64,000 bases of DNA from Candidatus Enterococcus stercoripullorum (GTDB lineage Bacteria; Bacillota; Bacilli; Lactobacillales; Enterococcaceae), in NCBI GenBank assembly GCA_019120335.1, contig DWVH01000022.1, positions 62,001 to 126,000 of the forward strand, in the 5' to 3' direction. The position numbers and the translations under genes were made by a program. Each line of letters begins with the position of its first letter. The first letter of the stretch is position 1. Below, piece after piece: positions 10,604-18,635 of the stretch. Under the pieces are notes generated by a model. It worked only from the letters and a program-made list of their open reading frames with translations. It was not told the origin of the DNA and did not search any database.

Positions 10604-11131
10604 TTAATCAGTAATTAGTGAGGCTTGATAATTTAATTCAGCATTTTTAGCCTCTCTTTTAGAACGATTATATAACCAATAATCCATAACTGCAGCGATA
10701 CAGATACATTTCGGAGCATTTTTTTCGTTAGGTATGTCTAAACTATAATAATTACCTGTTAAAAAATTGGCTTTATCCATCGTCATAATTCGCTCGTTAA
10801 AATGATGAATTTGATATTTATGTTGGTAAATATCACCATGTGCAGCCCAATGAAGTTGTTTAATGTAGTAAAAATCTCCAGGCCAGTTAAATATTTTACG
10901 CATTTCACCGACTTTTTGATAGTTTTCGTAAATGATAAATTTGCTACCAAAGATGAAACTCGCTTGTTTAATACTGGCAACTAATTGACCGTTCATTTGA
11001 TAAAGAAGTAAGGCATCTCGCTTTCTGCCCCAATTACCTACCATCAAATATATATCACGATTTCTTTCATCTTTAACAATGGTTCTTGTTCGTTTTGAGA
11101 GTTGATGTTGTTGAATGTAGAATTCAGGCAT
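10604..11131 (-). CDS. LURP-one-related/YxjI-type (tubby-like fold) protein
   Basis: The 175-residue protein resembles the YxjI/LURP-one family, a 12-stranded beta-barrel around a central helix. It has short beta-strand-like segments such as FYIQQHQLSKRTRTIVKDER, GKLVASI-type strands (QLVASIKQASFIFGSKFIIYE) and a hydrophobic C-terminal helix (CICIAAVMDYWLY) that would fill the barrel. The biochemical role of the bacterial family is not established, though membrane or lipid association has been proposed for tubby-like folds. AAGGGA precedes the ATG. It lies 12 bp downstream of the Cof-type phosphatase gene, so the two are likely one operon. Confidence 0.7.
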   Translation of the reverse strand: MPEFYIQQHQLSKRTRTIVKDERNRDIYLMVGNWGRKRDALLLYQMNGQLVASIKQASFIFGSKFIIYENYQKVGEMRKIFNWPGDFYYIKQLHWAAHGDIYQHKYQIHHFNERIMTMDKANFLTGNYYSLDIPNEKNAPKCICIAAVMDYWLYNRSKREAKNAELNYQASLITD

Positions 11132-11143
11132 AGCAATCCCTTC

Positions 11144-12016
11144 TTATGATAAGTTTTCATCAATAGCTCGACGAATTGCTTTTCCTACACCGCTATTAAT
11201 ATTGGTATCGGCTATATATTTGGCTGCTTGTTTTAATTCATCCACTGCATTCTCCATTGCAAAACTAACGCCAGCTTCTTGAATCATACTCAAGTCATTA
11301 AAGTTATCACCAATGGTCATTGCTTGTGATAATGGAATTTTCAACATTTCTGCAACTTTTTTTACGGCAATTCCTTTTTGCGCATCGATGTGATTAATTT
11401 CGATATTATTTGTTCCCGAAGAGGTAACATTTAGCGTGGGTTTATCGATTAATTCCGCAGAAACTTTCGCTAAAATATTGGGATCTGTATTATTAAAACC
11501 AATAATTTTCAACACTTTAATATCGTCTCTTAAAATATAGTCTTTCATATTGTCCACGATTTTAATCGGCAAGGATTCAAAACGAGCTGTGGTCATTGCA
11601 ATGGCCATTTGGTAAGTTAAATGTGGCAATTTTTGCGAAAGAAAAGCGGCGAATGTTTCAATTCTGCGTGCTAAATTCTCTGAAAAAGTCCCTTGATTGG
11701 TAGATACTTCATAGTAGACATCGTATTTTTCTAGTATCCTCATGACTTCAAGGGCATTTTCTTTGGCAATTTCAACGGTAAATAAGACGCGATGATCTTT
11801 ATCAAACGCTTGGGCACCGTTAAGCGTAATCATTGGACATTCGATATTGGCATCATTTAAGGCAGGGAGTGCTTCAGTGATATTACGCCCAGTACATACC
11901 ATAAAATGAATCCCCTTTTCTTGGGCATAACGAATGGCGGCGATATTTTCTTCACTAATATGCATGTGTTCATCTAAAAGTGTGCCATCCATATCAGAGG
12001 CAATTAATTGAATCAT
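11144..12016 (-). CDS. Cof-type HAD-IIB phosphatase
   Basis: This 290-residue haloacid-dehalogenase-like hydrolase has motif I SDMDGTLLDEH with the two catalytic aspartates, motif II TLNGAQA, a lysine in KGIAVKKV and motif IV TIGDNFNDLSMI. The IIB cap domain lies between about residues 85 and 200. Such enzymes remove phosphate from sugar phosphates, FMN or pyridoxal phosphate; the substrate cannot be told here. ATG 12016 is preferred because AAAGGA lies 8 bp upstream, while the ATG at 12025 overlaps it. It probably forms an operon with the LURP-one gene. Confidence 0.88.
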   Translation of the reverse strand: MIQLIASDMDGTLLDEHMHISEENIAAIRYAQEKGIHFMVCTGRNITEALPALNDANIECPMITLNGAQAFDKDHRVLFTVEIAKENALEVMRILEKYDVYYEVSTNQGTFSENLARRIETFAAFLSQKLPHLTYQMAIAMTTARFESLPIKIVDNMKDYILRDDIKVLKIIGFNNTDPNILAKVSAELIDKPTLNVTSSGTNNIEINHIDAQKGIAVKKVAEMLKIPLSQAMTIGDNFNDLSMIQEAGVSFAMENAVDELKQAAKYIADTNINSGVGKAIRRAIDENLS

Positions 12017-12170
12017 AATCTTCATCCTTTATAACTTCAGTTTCCATTACTAGTTTAACACAAAAAGAGGGCTTACAAAATGAAAAATGTTTGGAATGAT
12101 AACAAAAAAATCTTTTATCTTTATAAATTTCGGTTACAATAAGTGTAAATAGAAAGATAGGTGAGATGCG

Positions 12171-12866
12171 TTGAAGACAATTATCCAAAATAGTTGGCAA
12201 GATATTTTACAAGAAGAGTTTCAAAAAGATTATTATCAACATTTACGGCAATATCTAAAAAATGAATACGCCACACAAACGATTTATCCCGATATGTATC
12301 ATATTTTTGAGGCTTTACAATTAACCCCTTTTGAGGAAGTGAAAGTGGTCATTTTAGGTCAAGACCCTTATCATGGCCCTAATCAAGCACATGGGCTTTC
12401 TTTTTCTGTGCAACCAGGTGTCAGAATTCCACCTTCATTACGTAATATCTATCAAGAATTGCAAAATGATTTAGGGATTCAGCCGGCTAACCATGGATGC
12501 TTAACTTCGTGGGCTAAACAGGGAGTACTATTGTTAAATACAGTTCTGACTGTGCGAGCAGGTCAAGCCAATTCACATGCTTCACAAGGTTGGGAAATCT
12601 TAACTGATGAAATCATAAAGAAATTAAATGACAGACCAGAGCCGATGGTATTTATTCTCTGGGGAAGACATGCGCAAAAGAAAATCGAATTTATTGATAC
12701 TTCGCGTCATGTGGTCATCCAATCTCCCCATCCTAGTCCATTTTCAGCTAATCGAGGTTTCTTTGGGTCAAGGCCATTTTCAAGATGTAATCAAGCGTTA
12801 GTCAAAATGGGGTATCAACCAATCAATTGGCAACTCCCACCAGTAGAACAGTTGGATAAAATTTAA
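12171..12866 (+). CDS. ung: Uracil-DNA glycosylase
   Basis: This 231-residue family-1 UDG removes uracil from DNA to start base-excision repair. The catalytic water-activating loop [18 protein letters not shown] and the DNA-intercalation loop [17 protein letters not shown] are both intact; the second differs from the textbook HPSPLSA by Leu to Phe. The start is TTG at 12171, with TAGGTGAG about 5 bp upstream, and the protein begins at the expected place. It is divergent from the phosphatase gene. Confidence 0.96.
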   Translation: MKTIIQNSWQDILQEEFQKDYYQHLRQYLKNEYATQTIYPDMYHIFEALQLTPFEEVKVVILGQDPYHGPNQAHGLSFSVQPGVRIPPSLRNIYQELQNDLGIQPANHGCLTSWAKQGVLLLNTVLTVRAGQANSHASQGWEILTDEIIKKLNDRPEPMVFILWGRHAQKKIEFIDTSRHVVIQSPHPSPFSANRGFFGSRPFSRCNQALVKMGYQPINWQLPPVEQLDKI

Positions 12867-12890
12867 ATGACTGTATTAATGCATTTATTT

Positions 12891-12904
12891 TGAAAATGTT
12901 AACA
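12891..12904 (+). promoter_or_regulatory. Candidate cre site (CcpA) upstream of pta
   Basis: TGAAAATGTTAACA matches the core cre pattern TGNAANCGNNNNCA with one mismatch (TG for CG). It lies about 80 bp upstream of the likely -10 TACAAT (12973-12978). In Bacillus, CcpA activates pta and ackA from upstream cre sites, so the position fits activation. A single short match is weak evidence. Confidence 0.4.
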
Positions 12905-13012
12905 ATATTATTTTTGTGCGTATTTTCAAATTTAGACAGGAAAAAGAACTGTTCATTTTTAATGATTTGGTGTACAATGTAAGGGTATTAAAAAACTGGA
13001 GGTTGTTTATCA

Positions 13013-13993
13013 ATGGAACTATTTGATAGTTTAAAATTTAAAATTGTAAGAAAACATATTAAAATTGCTTTTCCGGAAGCAACAGACCCACGTATTTTAG
13101 GTGCGGCTGCTCGTCTAAAATCAGAAGAGTTAGTGGAACCTGTCTTAATTGGTCATACAGAAGAAGTGAAAAAAGCTGCCCAAAGTCGAGGAATTTCTCT
13201 TGATGGTTTTGAAATTTTAGATCCAGATAATTATCCTGCATGGGATGAAATGGTCGCTGCCTTTGTTGAACGTCGTAAAGGCAAAGTAACCAAAGAACAA
13301 GCAGAACAAATCTTAAAAGATGTCAACTACTTTGGTACAATGTTAACTTATATGGGTGTTACTCAAGGGATGGTATCAGGAGCTGTTCATTCTACAGGAG
13401 ATACGGTTCGTCCAGCTTTACAAATCATTAAAACAAAACCGGGAGTTAGCCGCACAAGTGGGGCTTTCTTAATGGTTCGTGGTCGCGACCAAGAAAAATA
13501 TCTATTTAGCGATTGTGCAATTAACGTGAATCCAAATGCTCAAGAATTAGCTGAAATCGCTGTTGCTTCTGCTAAAACGGCTGAATTATTTGATATTGAT
13601 CCTAAAGTTGCCATGCTAAGCTTCTCAACTAAAGGTTCTGCTAAAGCTGAAATGGTCGATAAAGTCGTTGAAGCTACTAAAATTGCTCAAGAGTTAGCAC
13701 CAAATTACACGATTGATGGGGAATTACAATTTGACGCGGCTTATGTCCCAAGTGTAGCTGCTCAAAAAGCGCCAAATTCAGAGGTTGCTGGTAAGGCTAC
13801 TGTTTTTGTATTCCCAGATTTACAAGCCGGAAATATTGGCTATAAGATTGGCCAACGTTTTGGTGGATTTGAAGCCATTGGACCTATCTTACAAGGATTA
13901 AACCAACCAGTTTCTGACCTTTCTCGTGGATGTAACGAAGAAGATGTTTATAAATTATCAATTATCACTGCTGTTCAAACTTTATTGGACTAA
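13013..13993 (+). CDS. pta: Phosphate acetyltransferase
   Basis: The 326-residue protein is a short, single-domain Pta/EutD-type enzyme that converts acetyl-CoA and phosphate to acetyl phosphate and CoA. Paired with acetate kinase, this yields ATP and acetate. Recognisable blocks are ALQIIKTKPGVSRTSGAFLM and FPDLQAGNIGYKIGQRFGGFEAIGPILQGLNQPVSDLSRGC (substrate and CoA site). TGGAGG precedes the ATG. A possible cre site lies upstream. An EamA transporter gene starts 7 bp after the stop. Confidence 0.95.
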   Translation: MELFDSLKFKIVRKHIKIAFPEATDPRILGAAARLKSEELVEPVLIGHTEEVKKAAQSRGISLDGFEILDPDNYPAWDEMVAAFVERRKGKVTKEQAEQILKDVNYFGTMLTYMGVTQGMVSGAVHSTGDTVRPALQIIKTKPGVSRTSGAFLMVRGRDQEKYLFSDCAINVNPNAQELAEIAVASAKTAELFDIDPKVAMLSFSTKGSAKAEMVDKVVEATKIAQELAPNYTIDGELQFDAAYVPSVAAQKAPNSEVAGKATVFVFPDLQAGNIGYKIGQRFGGFEAIGPILQGLNQPVSDLSRGCNEEDVYKLSIITAVQTLLD

Positions 13994-14000
13994 AGGATAA

Positions 14001-14867
14001 ATGAAGCAAAATCAAAAACAATTAGGGATTTTGATGATTATTCTTTCTGCTTTTTGTTTTGCAGGGATGAATGTCTTTGTAAAATTAGCTGGGGATTTAC
14101 CAGTGATGCAGAAGAGTTTTTTCAGAAATTTAGTCGCGCTATTCGTTGCTTTTTATGTACTTAAAAAGCAGCGGATAGCGTTTCATGTGCCAAAGGAATC
14201 TCGGACATTACTCTTTTTTAGAGCTTTTTTTGGAACAGTGGGGCTCTTGTGTAATTATTATGCCGTTGATCATTTGGTACTCACTGATGCGTCAATGATT
14301 CAAAAATTAACGCCTTTTTTCACCGTTTTATTATCATTGGTCATTTTAAAAGAAAAACCTGCCCGCTTTCAATATATAGCTATGGGGATTGCGATGGTTG
14401 GGATGCTATTTATTGTCAAACCTAGCTTTGCCAATCCGCAATTGTTAGGTTACACGATTGCCTTACTTGGTTCTTTTTGTGCTTCGACTGCTTATACGTT
14501 GGTACGTAAATTATCATTCACACCAATAAAGGGGCCGGCAATTGTTTTTTATTTTTCATTGTTTTCTTGTTTGGCCATGATTCCATCGATGATTGTCGAT
14601 TTTCATCCAATGTCTATCCAGCAAATCATTTATTTATTAATGGCTGGGGTTATGGCAAGCGGGGGACAATTCTCGGTAACTAGTGCTTATAGTTACGCAC
14701 CAGCAAAAGAAATCTCGATTTTTGACTATTCACAAGTACTATTTGTAGGATTATTTGGCCTTGTATTATACGGTGAAATTCCAGACACCTACTCCTTCAT
14801 TGGTTATGTGATTATTTTTGTTACTGCTTATCTGATGTATATGTATGGCAAAAGGAAAATTTGCTAA
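14001..14867 (+). CDS. EamA/DMT-superfamily transporter
   Basis: This 288-residue protein has ten predicted membrane helices in two five-helix EamA repeats (about residues 8-135 and 145-285), the layout of drug/metabolite exporters. The second half ends GLVLYGEIPDTYSFIGYVIIFVTAYLMYM, typical of the family. The gene starts 7 bp after pta and may be read from the pta promoter. The substrate cannot be inferred. A terminator follows. Confidence 0.85.
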   Translation: MKQNQKQLGILMIILSAFCFAGMNVFVKLAGDLPVMQKSFFRNLVALFVAFYVLKKQRIAFHVPKESRTLLFFRAFFGTVGLLCNYYAVDHLVLTDASMIQKLTPFFTVLLSLVILKEKPARFQYIAMGIAMVGMLFIVKPSFANPQLLGYTIALLGSFCASTAYTLVRKLSFTPIKGPAIVFYFSLFSCLAMIPSMIVDFHPMSIQQIIYLLMAGVMASGGQFSVTSAYSYAPAKEISIFDYSQVLFVGLFGLVLYGEIPDTYSFIGYVIIFVTAYLMYMYGKRKIC

Positions 14868-14891
14868 AAGGGCGTTTGACATTCACAACCA

Positions 14892-14937
14892 AGGCTAGGT
14901 TGGTTCGGTAGCTTTCTGAGCCTCCTAGCTTTTTTTG
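14892..14937 (+). terminator. Terminator after EamA transporter
   Basis: GCTAGG (14894) and CCTAGC (14924) close a stem-loop followed by seven T. Confidence 0.75.
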
Positions 14938-15026
14938 TGTAGGATTACATCAGGATAGCATGACGGATGGATGAAATTTATGTTAATATAGGGTCAAATA
15001 GATTTTTTGAAAGTGAGGAAATCGTC

Positions 15027-15494
15027 TTGATTCAAATCAATGGACTGCAAGAGATGGAACAATTAGGCTTACTACTTGGTCAAACTGCTCAAGGTGGGAA
15101 TGTATTGATTCTATCTGGTGATTTAGGTGCAGGGAAAACAACGCTATCTAAAAGTATTGCTAAAGGTTTAGGCATTCAACAAATGATAAAAAGTCCCACT
15201 TATACTTTGATTCGCGAATATGATGAAGGAAGATTACCTTTTTATCATATGGATGTTTACCGCATTGATGGTGATGTGGAAGGTATGGGCTTAGAAGAGT
15301 ATTTTGAAGGCGATGGTTTATGTGTGGTTGAGTGGGGCGAATTACTCACAGAACTGCCAGAAGATTACCTTCATCTTACCATTCATAAAGTAGCAGATGA
15401 GGAAGATAAGCGGGAAATGTCATTCACGGCTCACGGCAAACTCGCAACAGATTGGTTAGCAAAAGTGAAAGTAGCGGGAAAGTTTCATGAGTGA
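15027..15494 (+). CDS. tsaE: tRNA threonylcarbamoyladenosine biosynthesis ATPase TsaE
   Basis: TsaE works with TsaB and TsaD to put the t6A modification on ANN-decoding tRNAs. The Walker A motif is GDLGAGKTTLSK, followed by SPTYTLIREYDEG and HMDVYRI, the classic TsaE signature. The start chosen is TTG 15027, with AGTGAGGA 8 bp upstream. It gives 155 residues, the family length, whereas the in-frame ATG at 14967 adds 20 residues without a ribosome binding site. The 3' end overlaps the next gene by 8 bp. Confidence 0.93.
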   Translation: MIQINGLQEMEQLGLLLGQTAQGGNVLILSGDLGAGKTTLSKSIAKGLGIQQMIKSPTYTLIREYDEGRLPFYHMDVYRIDGDVEGMGLEEYFEGDGLCVVEWGELLTELPEDYLHLTIHKVADEEDKREMSFTAHGKLATDWLAKVKVAGKFHE

Positions 15495-16020
15495 AGAGAT
15501 ACAGTTGGTGATTCGCCAAGCAAGCGGTGAAGATAGTGCCCAATTATTAGCCTTAAGTCAACAAGTAGCGAAAGAAACAGATTATTTAATTATGGATGAA
15601 TATGGCATGGGCTTAAGTGAAGAGTTGCTTGCTGAACAATTAGATTTGTTAGCTCAGGCAGATAATCAAGTATTGCTGTTGGCTTTTGATGGGACGCAAT
15701 GTATTGGCGCGGCTTCGATTAAAGGAAACGACGAATATCGAATTCATCATATTGGTGAAGTAGGGATTTTTATCTTAAAGGAGTACTGGTCTTTAGGGAT
15801 TGGCTCGCTATTGATGGAAGAATTAATCGAATATGTCAAACAAGTTCAAATTTTTAAACGTTTGGAGTTAACGGTGCAAACACGTAATCAAAAAGCCATT
15901 GCCTTATATCAGAAGTTTGGCTTTAGCAAAGAAGCAACCTTAAAATATGGGGCTCGCTTGGATAATGGTGATTTTGTGGATGTTGATTTAATGGCAAGAT
16001 ATTTTGAAGTAGGTGAGTAA
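15487..16020 (+). CDS. GNAT-family N-acetyltransferase
   Basis: This 177-residue single-domain acetyltransferase has the acetyl-CoA-binding motif A as VGIFILKEYWSLGIGSLLMEELIEYVK (about 97-123) and motif B as LTVQTRNQKAIALYQKFGFSKEATLKYGARLDNGDFVDVDLMARYF. The C-terminal pattern is common in acetyltransferases for small amines or protein N-termini. It overlaps tsaE by 8 bp and touches the response-regulator gene. It is not clearly RimI, which normally lies by tsaB/tsaD. Confidence 0.85.
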   Translation: MSEEIQLVIRQASGEDSAQLLALSQQVAKETDYLIMDEYGMGLSEELLAEQLDLLAQADNQVLLLAFDGTQCIGAASIKGNDEYRIHHIGEVGIFILKEYWSLGIGSLLMEELIEYVKQVQIFKRLELTVQTRNQKAIALYQKFGFSKEATLKYGARLDNGDFVDVDLMARYFEVGE

Positions 16021-16689
16021 ATGCAAAAAATAATGATTATTGAAGATGAAGCAGCCTTGGCCCAAGAGTTAGCCCTTCTTTTAACGCAGGCCGGCTATCA
16101 AGCTTATATTGTCCAAGATTTTGCTCATCCTTTACTTGAAATCGAAAGTCAACTCCCTGATTTATTATTATTAGATATTCAACTTCCTGGTGTAAATGGT
16201 CATCAGTTATTGCAAGAAATCCGGAAAAAATATCAGTTTCCGATTATTATGGTCACGAGTCGGGCCAATGAGATGGATGAGGTGTTGGCGATGAGTTATG
16301 GAGCAGATAATTACATTACCAAGCCTTATAATCCAACGGCCTTGTTACTTCATATCGCCGCGATGTTTAAACGGATGCAACCACAAAGTACTAGTTTGAT
16401 TCAATATCACGGTTTGCAGATAGACTTAAACAAATGGACAATTACCAAAGAAGGCCAAACGACTCACTTAACAAAAAATGAACAGTTGATTTTTCAAATG
16501 TTATGGCAGCATCGCGGAAAAATCGTCACCCGGGAGATGTTGATGACCGAGCTTTGGAATAATGATGAGTTTATCAATGACAATGCGTTAAGTGTGAATA
16601 TTAGTCGCTTGCGGCAAAAGTTTGCGGATTTTGATTTGGCTGATGTGATTGAAACAAAGAAAAAACAAGGGTATTTATTAATGGAGTAG
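16021..16689 (+). CDS. OmpR-family response regulator, BceR type
   Basis: The 222-residue protein has a receiver domain (residues 1-115; acidic pair in IIEDEAA, phospho-acceptor Asp in LLLDIQLPG, Lys in ITKPYNP) and a C-terminal winged-helix DNA-binding domain (about 125-220, ending in SRLRQKFADF...ETKKKQGYLL). It begins one base after the GNAT stop and is followed by its kinase. Downstream lie a Bce-type ABC transporter and a TnACA-N4-TGTAA operator, so it most likely activates that transporter in response to a cell-wall-active peptide. Confidence 0.92.
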   Translation: MQKIMIIEDEAALAQELALLLTQAGYQAYIVQDFAHPLLEIESQLPDLLLLDIQLPGVNGHQLLQEIRKKYQFPIIMVTSRANEMDEVLAMSYGADNYITKPYNPTALLLHIAAMFKRMQPQSTSLIQYHGLQIDLNKWTITKEGQTTHLTKNEQLIFQMLWQHRGKIVTREMLMTELWNNDEFINDNALSVNISRLRQKFADFDLADVIETKKKQGYLLME

Positions 16690-16692
16690 CAA

Positions 16693-17730
16693 ATGAAGTT
16701 AAGTGAATATATCAAAAGCCGCTTATGGCAATATATACTTAAGATCTCAGTCAGTTTATTATGTTTAGCACTTTTATGGGTATTTCAAATGCCATCAACG
16801 CTTTTGGTGATGATTGTCATTATGATGGGGATAACTTTTTTTGTTGTTGAACTGGTTGAATTTCATCAAAAGAAAAGTTATTATCAGGAATTATTTCAGC
16901 AACTCAATCAATTAAAAGAGCAAGCTTTATTGGTTCATTCGATTCTGCCACAGCCTAAATTTTATGAAGGGCAACTGGTGGATGAAGAATTAAGATTGGT
17001 TTATCAAGGTTTTATGACCCAATTAAGAGCCAGTCAAAAACAAACAGAGGATTTTAAGGAATTTATTGAGTTGTGGATTCATGAGGCTAAAATTCCACTT
17101 GCGACCTTACAGTTAAGCTTATATAACCAACATCATTTACCCGCAGAAATCAAGCAAGCATTGCAACAGTTAGAGGATTATCTTGAGCAAGTTTTATATT
17201 TTACTCGTGCTGAAAATGCGCAAAAAGATTATCTTATTCGCCAAGTGCCTTTACAGCAAATTATCCGACAAGTAGCCATTCGCAATCAAGCGCGTTTATT
17301 GAATGGAAATATTCAGTTTATTGCACCCAGTACAGATGTAATTGTGACGACGGACCAAAAATGGTTAGGCTATATTTTGAATCAAATCATGGATAATGCC
17401 ATAAAATATGTACAAATGATTGAAAATGCGACTATTGAAATCGCAGTGGAAGAGCAAGAAAAGGAAATTTTATTGCATATTCGCGACAATGGTTGTGGGA
17501 TTTCAGCCAGTGATTTGCCGCGAATTTTTGATAAATCATTTACTGGAGAAAATGGTCGGCTTTATCCTAAGGCCACGGGATTAGGTCTTTATCTAGTGAA
17601 ACAACTGATTTCAAAACTAGGACACGGAATTACGATTACTTCAAATGTTCAAGTTGGCACTACAGTTACGTTGATTTTTGCCAAACCTAGCTTTTATGAA
17701 GTCGTTCAAACAAGCGAGAACAAAGAATAG
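16693..17730 (+). CDS. Intramembrane-sensing histidine kinase, BceS type
   Basis: The 345-residue kinase has two closely spaced N-terminal membrane helices (about residues 13-31 and 36-54) with almost no outside loop, as in BceS-like kinases that sense through their ABC permease. The H box is ELWIHEAKIPLATL (His near residue 133), the N box NQIMDNAIKYV, and the G boxes DNGCGIS and GLGLYLV. It follows its response regulator by 3 bp. A terminator separates it from the transporter genes it presumably controls. Confidence 0.92.
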   Translation: MKLSEYIKSRLWQYILKISVSLLCLALLWVFQMPSTLLVMIVIMMGITFFVVELVEFHQKKSYYQELFQQLNQLKEQALLVHSILPQPKFYEGQLVDEELRLVYQGFMTQLRASQKQTEDFKEFIELWIHEAKIPLATLQLSLYNQHHLPAEIKQALQQLEDYLEQVLYFTRAENAQKDYLIRQVPLQQIIRQVAIRNQARLLNGNIQFIAPSTDVIVTTDQKWLGYILNQIMDNAIKYVQMIENATIEIAVEEQEKEILLHIRDNGCGISASDLPRIFDKSFTGENGRLYPKATGLGLYLVKQLISKLGHGITITSNVQVGTTVTLIFAKPSFYEVVQTSENKE

Positions 17731-17733
17731 AAG

Positions 17734-17766
17734 GAGTTCTTTCAATAGAGAGGACTCTTTTTTGCT
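17734..17766 (+). terminator. Terminator after the BceS-type kinase gene
   Basis: GAGTTCT and AGGACTC form the stem and TTTTTT follows. Confidence 0.75.
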
Positions 17767-17770
17767 AATC

Positions 17771-17784
17771 TTACAAAATTGTAA
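17771..17784 (+). promoter_or_regulatory. BceR-type operator
   Basis: TTACAAAATTGTAA is a perfect palindrome that fits the TnACA-N4-TGTAA consensus of BceR-like regulators. It lies about 20 bp upstream of the candidate -35 box of the transporter operon. Confidence 0.82.
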
Positions 17785-17804
17785 GGTACGGTAAGATAAA
17801 ACCA

Positions 17805-17833
17805 ACGACAAGTAAACAAGGCTATTTTATACT
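17805..17833 (+). promoter_or_regulatory. Promoter of the Bce-type ABC transporter operon
   Basis: ACGACA (17805) and TATACT (17828) are separated by 17 bp. The -35 box is weak, as expected for a promoter that needs the activator bound just upstream. Confidence 0.65.
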
Positions 17834-17867
17834 TAAGATGTCAAATGAATTGAAGGAGGAAAAGAAA

Positions 17868-18635
17868 ATGAATCCAGTATTACAAGTAAAACAAGTTGAA
17901 AAATATTTCGGACGTGCAAATAATTTAACACGTGCTTTAAATCAGATTAGTTTTGAAGTCCAACCAGGAGAATTTGTGGCTATTATGGGAGCATCTGGTA
18001 GTGGGAAAACGACTTTGCTAAATTGTATAGCGACGATTGACCAAGTTTCTAGCGGTCAAATCATTGTTGCAAATCAAGATATTACCAAATTAAAAGGCAA
18101 TAAGTTAAATCAGTTTCGACAAAAGCAAATTGGTTTTATCTTCCAAGATTTCAACCTACTAGATACTATGAATGCTTTTGAAAATATTGCACTTGCCTTA
18201 ACGATTCGTAATGTACCTGCCAAACAAGTCGAAGAAAAAGTTTTACAAGTGGCTAGTTATTTAGGAATTACCGAGATATTATATAAATTTCCTTATGAAG
18301 TTTCTGGAGGTCAAAAACAAAGGATTGCGGCGGCTCGTGCGATTGTAGCTGATCCAGCCATTGTTTTAGCTGATGAACCAACCGGCGCATTAGATTCGAA
18401 GTCCGCGCGTCAAATGCTCGAACAGTTTGAATTATTAAATGAACGCTTAAACTCTACCATTCTGATGGTCACGCATGATGCATTTACTGCAAGCTATACG
18501 AATCGTGTATTATTTGTCAAGGATGGGCAAATTTTTAATGAAATCTATCGTGGGGAATCTAGCCGTAAAGAATTTTTTGATCAAATTATTGAAGTGGTAG
18601 CCTTATTAGGTGGTGATGTCAATGATGTCCGTTAA
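17868..18635 (+). CDS. Bce-type ABC transporter, ATP-binding protein
   Basis: The 255-residue ATPase has Walker A GASGSGKTTLLN, signature SGGQKQRIAAARAI, Walker B IVLADEPTGALD and the H-loop MVTHD. It belongs to the MacB/BceA group, whose partner permeases free lipid II-cycle targets from bacitracin-like or lantibiotic peptides. The start at ATG 17868 is backed by GAAGGAGGA. An in-frame ATG 30 bp upstream would place that ribosome binding site inside the gene. It overlaps the permease gene by 14 bp. Confidence 0.93.
   Translation: MNPVLQVKQVEKYFGRANNLTRALNQISFEVQPGEFVAIMGASGSGKTTLLNCIATIDQVSSGQIIVANQDITKLKGNKLNQFRQKQIGFIFQDFNLLDTMNAFENIALALTIRNVPAKQVEEKVLQVASYLGITEILYKFPYEVSGGQKQRIAAARAIVADPAIVLADEPTGALDSKSARQMLEQFELLNERLNSTILMVTHDAFTASYTNRVLFVKDGQIFNEIYRGESSRKEFFDQIIEVVALLGGDVNDVR

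Noticed and set aside
15487..16020. RimI (ribosomal protein S18 acetyltransferase)
   Set aside because: It overlaps tsaE, which tempts this name, but RimI normally lies by tsaB/tsaD and is shorter. Only the GNAT family is supported.
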